A stretch of DNA of 6,748 nt from Candidatus Omnitrophota bacterium (GTDB taxonomy: Bacteria > Hinthialibacterota > Hinthialibacteria > OLB16): positions 1 through 6,748 of the forward strand of contig JACKFH010000089.1 of assembly GCA_020632575.1 (NCBI GenBank), written 5' to 3'. This document shows, one piece after another, positions 5,216 to 6,748 of this stretch. Positions within the stretch are counted from its first letter, which is position 1; each line of letters begins with the position of its first letter. Below the pieces are notes generated by a model. It saw nothing but the letters and a program-made list of their open reading frames with translations, did no database searches and was not told the origin of the DNA. Position numbers and translations under genes: made by a program.

Positions 5216-6643
5216 GTGCCCGAAAGCGCGGTTGCTTTAGCGAAAAAACTTCAGAATAAAGAGGTCTCCTCCAAGGAGATCGTCCAGGAATTGATCCCCC
5301 GTCTCGAGGAGAAGGACCGGGAAATCAACGCCTATGTCACGATTCTCTCGGAGCAGGCCCTGAAAAAAGCCGAGGAGATCGATTCTCGCCGGGCCAAGGG
5401 GGAGGAACTCGGGCCATGGGCGGGGCTGCCGATCGGAGTGAAGGACCTGCTTTGCACCGAGGGGGTCCGAACCACCTGTTCCTCGAAGATGCTGGAGAAT
5501 TTTGTCCCTCCCTATGACGCGACCGTGGTGAGAAAGATCAAGGACGCCGGGTTCATCATCATGGGGAAGACCAACATGGACGAGTTCGCGATGGGCTCCT
5601 CCTCGGAAAACAGCGCGCTTTTCACCACGAAAAATCCGGTCGACACCAGCCGAGTCCCAGGCGGTTCAAGCGCCGGAGCCGCGGCAGCGGCCGCGGCGGG
5701 GATTCCCGCCCTCAATCTCGGATCCGATACGGGCGGATCGATCCGTCAGCCCGCCGCTTTCTGCGGTTGTGTCGGTCTGAAGCCGACTTATGGATTAGTC
5801 AGCCGCTATGGCCTGATCGCCTTCGCCTCATCGCTCGATCAGATTGGCCCCTTCGCGCAGACTGTCGAGGACTGCGCCATGCTGATGAATGTCATCGCCG
5901 GGCATGACCCGATGGATGGGACTTCGCTGGATCGTCCGGTTCCCGATTACCTCAAGGGCCTGGAGGGGGACCTCAAAGGGGTCAAAGTCGGAGTGCCCAA
6001 GGAGTATTTCATCGAGGGTTTAAACTCCGAGGTTCGGGCGCGGATCGAGGAGGGGATCAAGACCTTGGAGTCCCTGGGTTGCGAGACGGTGGAGGTCAGC
6101 CTGCCACACACCGACTACGGTATCGCAACCTATTATTTCATTTGCACCGCCGAGGCGAGTTCGAACCTGGCGAGGTATGACGGCGTGGTCTATGGCCATC
6201 GTCACATGGACGCCTCCGACATCGTGGACATGGCCGCGAAGACCCGCGCCGAGGGTTTTGGCGACGAGGTCAAACGGCGCATCATGCTGGGCACCTATGT
6301 CCTCTCCGCCGGTTTCTATGACGCGTATTATCTGAAAGCCCAGAGGGTGCGTCGACTGATCAAACAGGATTTCGATCAGGCCTTCGAAAAGGTCGACCTG
6401 ATTGTCGGCCCCACCACCCCGACCACCGCCTTTAAGTTCGGCGACAAAGTCGACGATCCCCTCTCGATGTACCTGGCGGATGTCTTCACAAGTTCAATCA
6501 ATCTCGCCGGCATCGGTGGGATCTCGGTCCCCTGCGGTGCTGATTCCCAAGGACTGCCGGTCGGAATGCAACTGATCTGCCCGCCTCTGGGTGAAGAGAA
6601 ACTGCTGAAGGTGGCGCACCACTTTCAGATGGCTGGATCGTAG
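5216..6643 (+). CDS. gatA: Aspartyl/glutamyl-tRNA(Asn/Gln) amidotransferase subunit A
   Basis: GatA is the glutaminase subunit of the cytoplasmic GatCAB complex. It releases ammonia from glutamine (or asparagine), which is channelled to GatB to convert Glu-tRNA(Gln) or Asp-tRNA(Asn) to the correct amide form. The amidase-signature triad is complete: Lys76 in 'GVKDLL', cis-Ser151 in 'VPGGSSAG', and nucleophile Ser175 in 'SDTGGSIRQPAA'. Spacing is identical to that known for Staphylococcus GatA (K79, S154, S178). Arg355 in 'VKRRIMLGT' and Asp422 in 'ADVFTS' fit the glutamine-binding residues. 'SYYF/EASSNL', 'GYYDAYY'-like and 'GPTTPTTAF' motifs also match. The GTG start is set by AAGGAG. At 475 residues it ends about ten residues early ('HHFQMAGS'), past all catalytic parts and probably harmless. 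The stretch after Ser151 is an unusual run of alanines (GAAAAAAAG). No gatB or gatC is present in the window. Confidence 0.96.
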   Translation: MPESAVALAKKLQNKEVSSKEIVQELIPRLEEKDREINAYVTILSEQALKKAEEIDSRRAKGEELGPWAGLPIGVKDLLCTEGVRTTCSSKMLENFVPPYDATVVRKIKDAGFIIMGKTNMDEFAMGSSSENSALFTTKNPVDTSRVPGGSSAGAAAAAAAGIPALNLGSDTGGSIRQPAAFCGCVGLKPTYGLVSRYGLIAFASSLDQIGPFAQTVEDCAMLMNVIAGHDPMDGTSLDRPVPDYLKGLEGDLKGVKVGVPKEYFIEGLNSEVRARIEEGIKTLESLGCETVEVSLPHTDYGIATYYFICTAEASSNLARYDGVVYGHRHMDASDIVDMAAKTRAEGFGDEVKRRIMLGTYVLSAGFYDAYYLKAQRVRRLIKQDFDQAFEKVDLIVGPTTPTTAFKFGDKVDDPLSMYLADVFTSSINLAGIGGISVPCGADSQGLPVGMQLICPPLGEEKLLKVAHHFQMAGS

Positions 6644-6648
6644 CCCGA

Positions 6649-6748
6649 TTATCGGAGTAACTCTTTCATCGCCTCCATCAACACACCCTCCACCTTGGGT
6701 GACACACCGGAGGCGTTGATCCCGGTTTCGTAGCCGCCCTCGGCGTAG
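6649..6748 (-). CDS. C-terminal fragment of an unidentified, possibly ceramidase-like protein
   Basis: On the minus strand a frame is open from the right edge to TAA at 6649-6651, coding the last 32 residues of a gene that starts outside the window. The tail reads 'YAEGGYETGINASGVSP', then 'KVEGVLMEAMKELLR'. The 'EGGYE' motif followed by a short amphipathic helix ending in 'LL' recalls the C-terminal end of neutral/alkaline ceramidase-like proteins found in several environmental phyla, but this is memory of a pattern over few residues. It is convergent with gatA with only 5 bp between the stops. Other minus-strand frames here are open too, but this one has the most protein-like sequence and a stop at a natural gene boundary. 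Confidence 0.6.
   Translation of the reverse strand, partial: YAEGGYETGINASGVSPKVEGVLMEAMKELLR

Noticed and set aside
6645..6655. CCGAT-T-ATCGG between gatA and the convergent gene as a bidirectional terminator
   Set aside because: A one-base loop cannot fold as an RNA hairpin with this stem, and no T-run follows.

Overview
The window reads as a chromosomal fragment of an uncultured or little-studied Gram-negative-type bacterium. The evidence is two class III prepilin/pseudopilin proteins of the long 'ALPNFLEAQ.RAKV' kind, ending in a 'PTNGT' motif. Such proteins are common in PVC-like and candidate phyla (Omnitrophota, Hydrogenedentota, Sumerlaeota, Planctomycetota and relatives). A GatA subunit and a second, secreted-type protein fit this. 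The phylum is inference; there is no rRNA gene or other strong marker in the window.

Layout. 1-506 (+): 3' end of a GT-B glycosyltransferase (GT4-like). 511-2106 (-): a 531-residue exported protein of unknown function, convergent with the glycosyltransferase and only 4 bp from it. It has a textbook sigma70 promoter and Shine-Dalgarno and a visibly lower G+C content than its neighbours. 2107-2474: AT-rich spacer holding an almost identical 41-bp copy of the glycosyltransferase 3' end inside what looks like a decayed second glycosyltransferase. On the minus strand the same DNA forms a perfect 11-bp stem followed by T6, the likely terminator of the next gene. 2475-3164 (-): prepilin-like protein 1. 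3165-3403: divergent intergenic region with palindromes. 3404-4267 (+): RpiR-family HTH-SIS regulator. 4377-5102 (+): prepilin-like protein 2, a paralogue of protein 1, with a TTG start and an extended -10 promoter. 5216-6643 (+): gatA with its own promoter, slightly short at the C terminus. 6649 to the right edge (-): last 32 codons of a convergent gene.

How the parts fit. No single operon spans the window; nearly every gene has its own signals. The two pilin paralogues bracket the RpiR regulator in divergent orientation. The secreted 531-residue protein lies between direct copies of a glycosyltransferase tail, which suggests rearrangement or insertion in a surface-polysaccharide region. gatA stands without gatB or gatC. 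I found no CRISPR array, tRNA, rRNA, transposase or phage gene. The most unusual signal is the duplicated glycosyltransferase tail and its apparent reuse as an intrinsic terminator.
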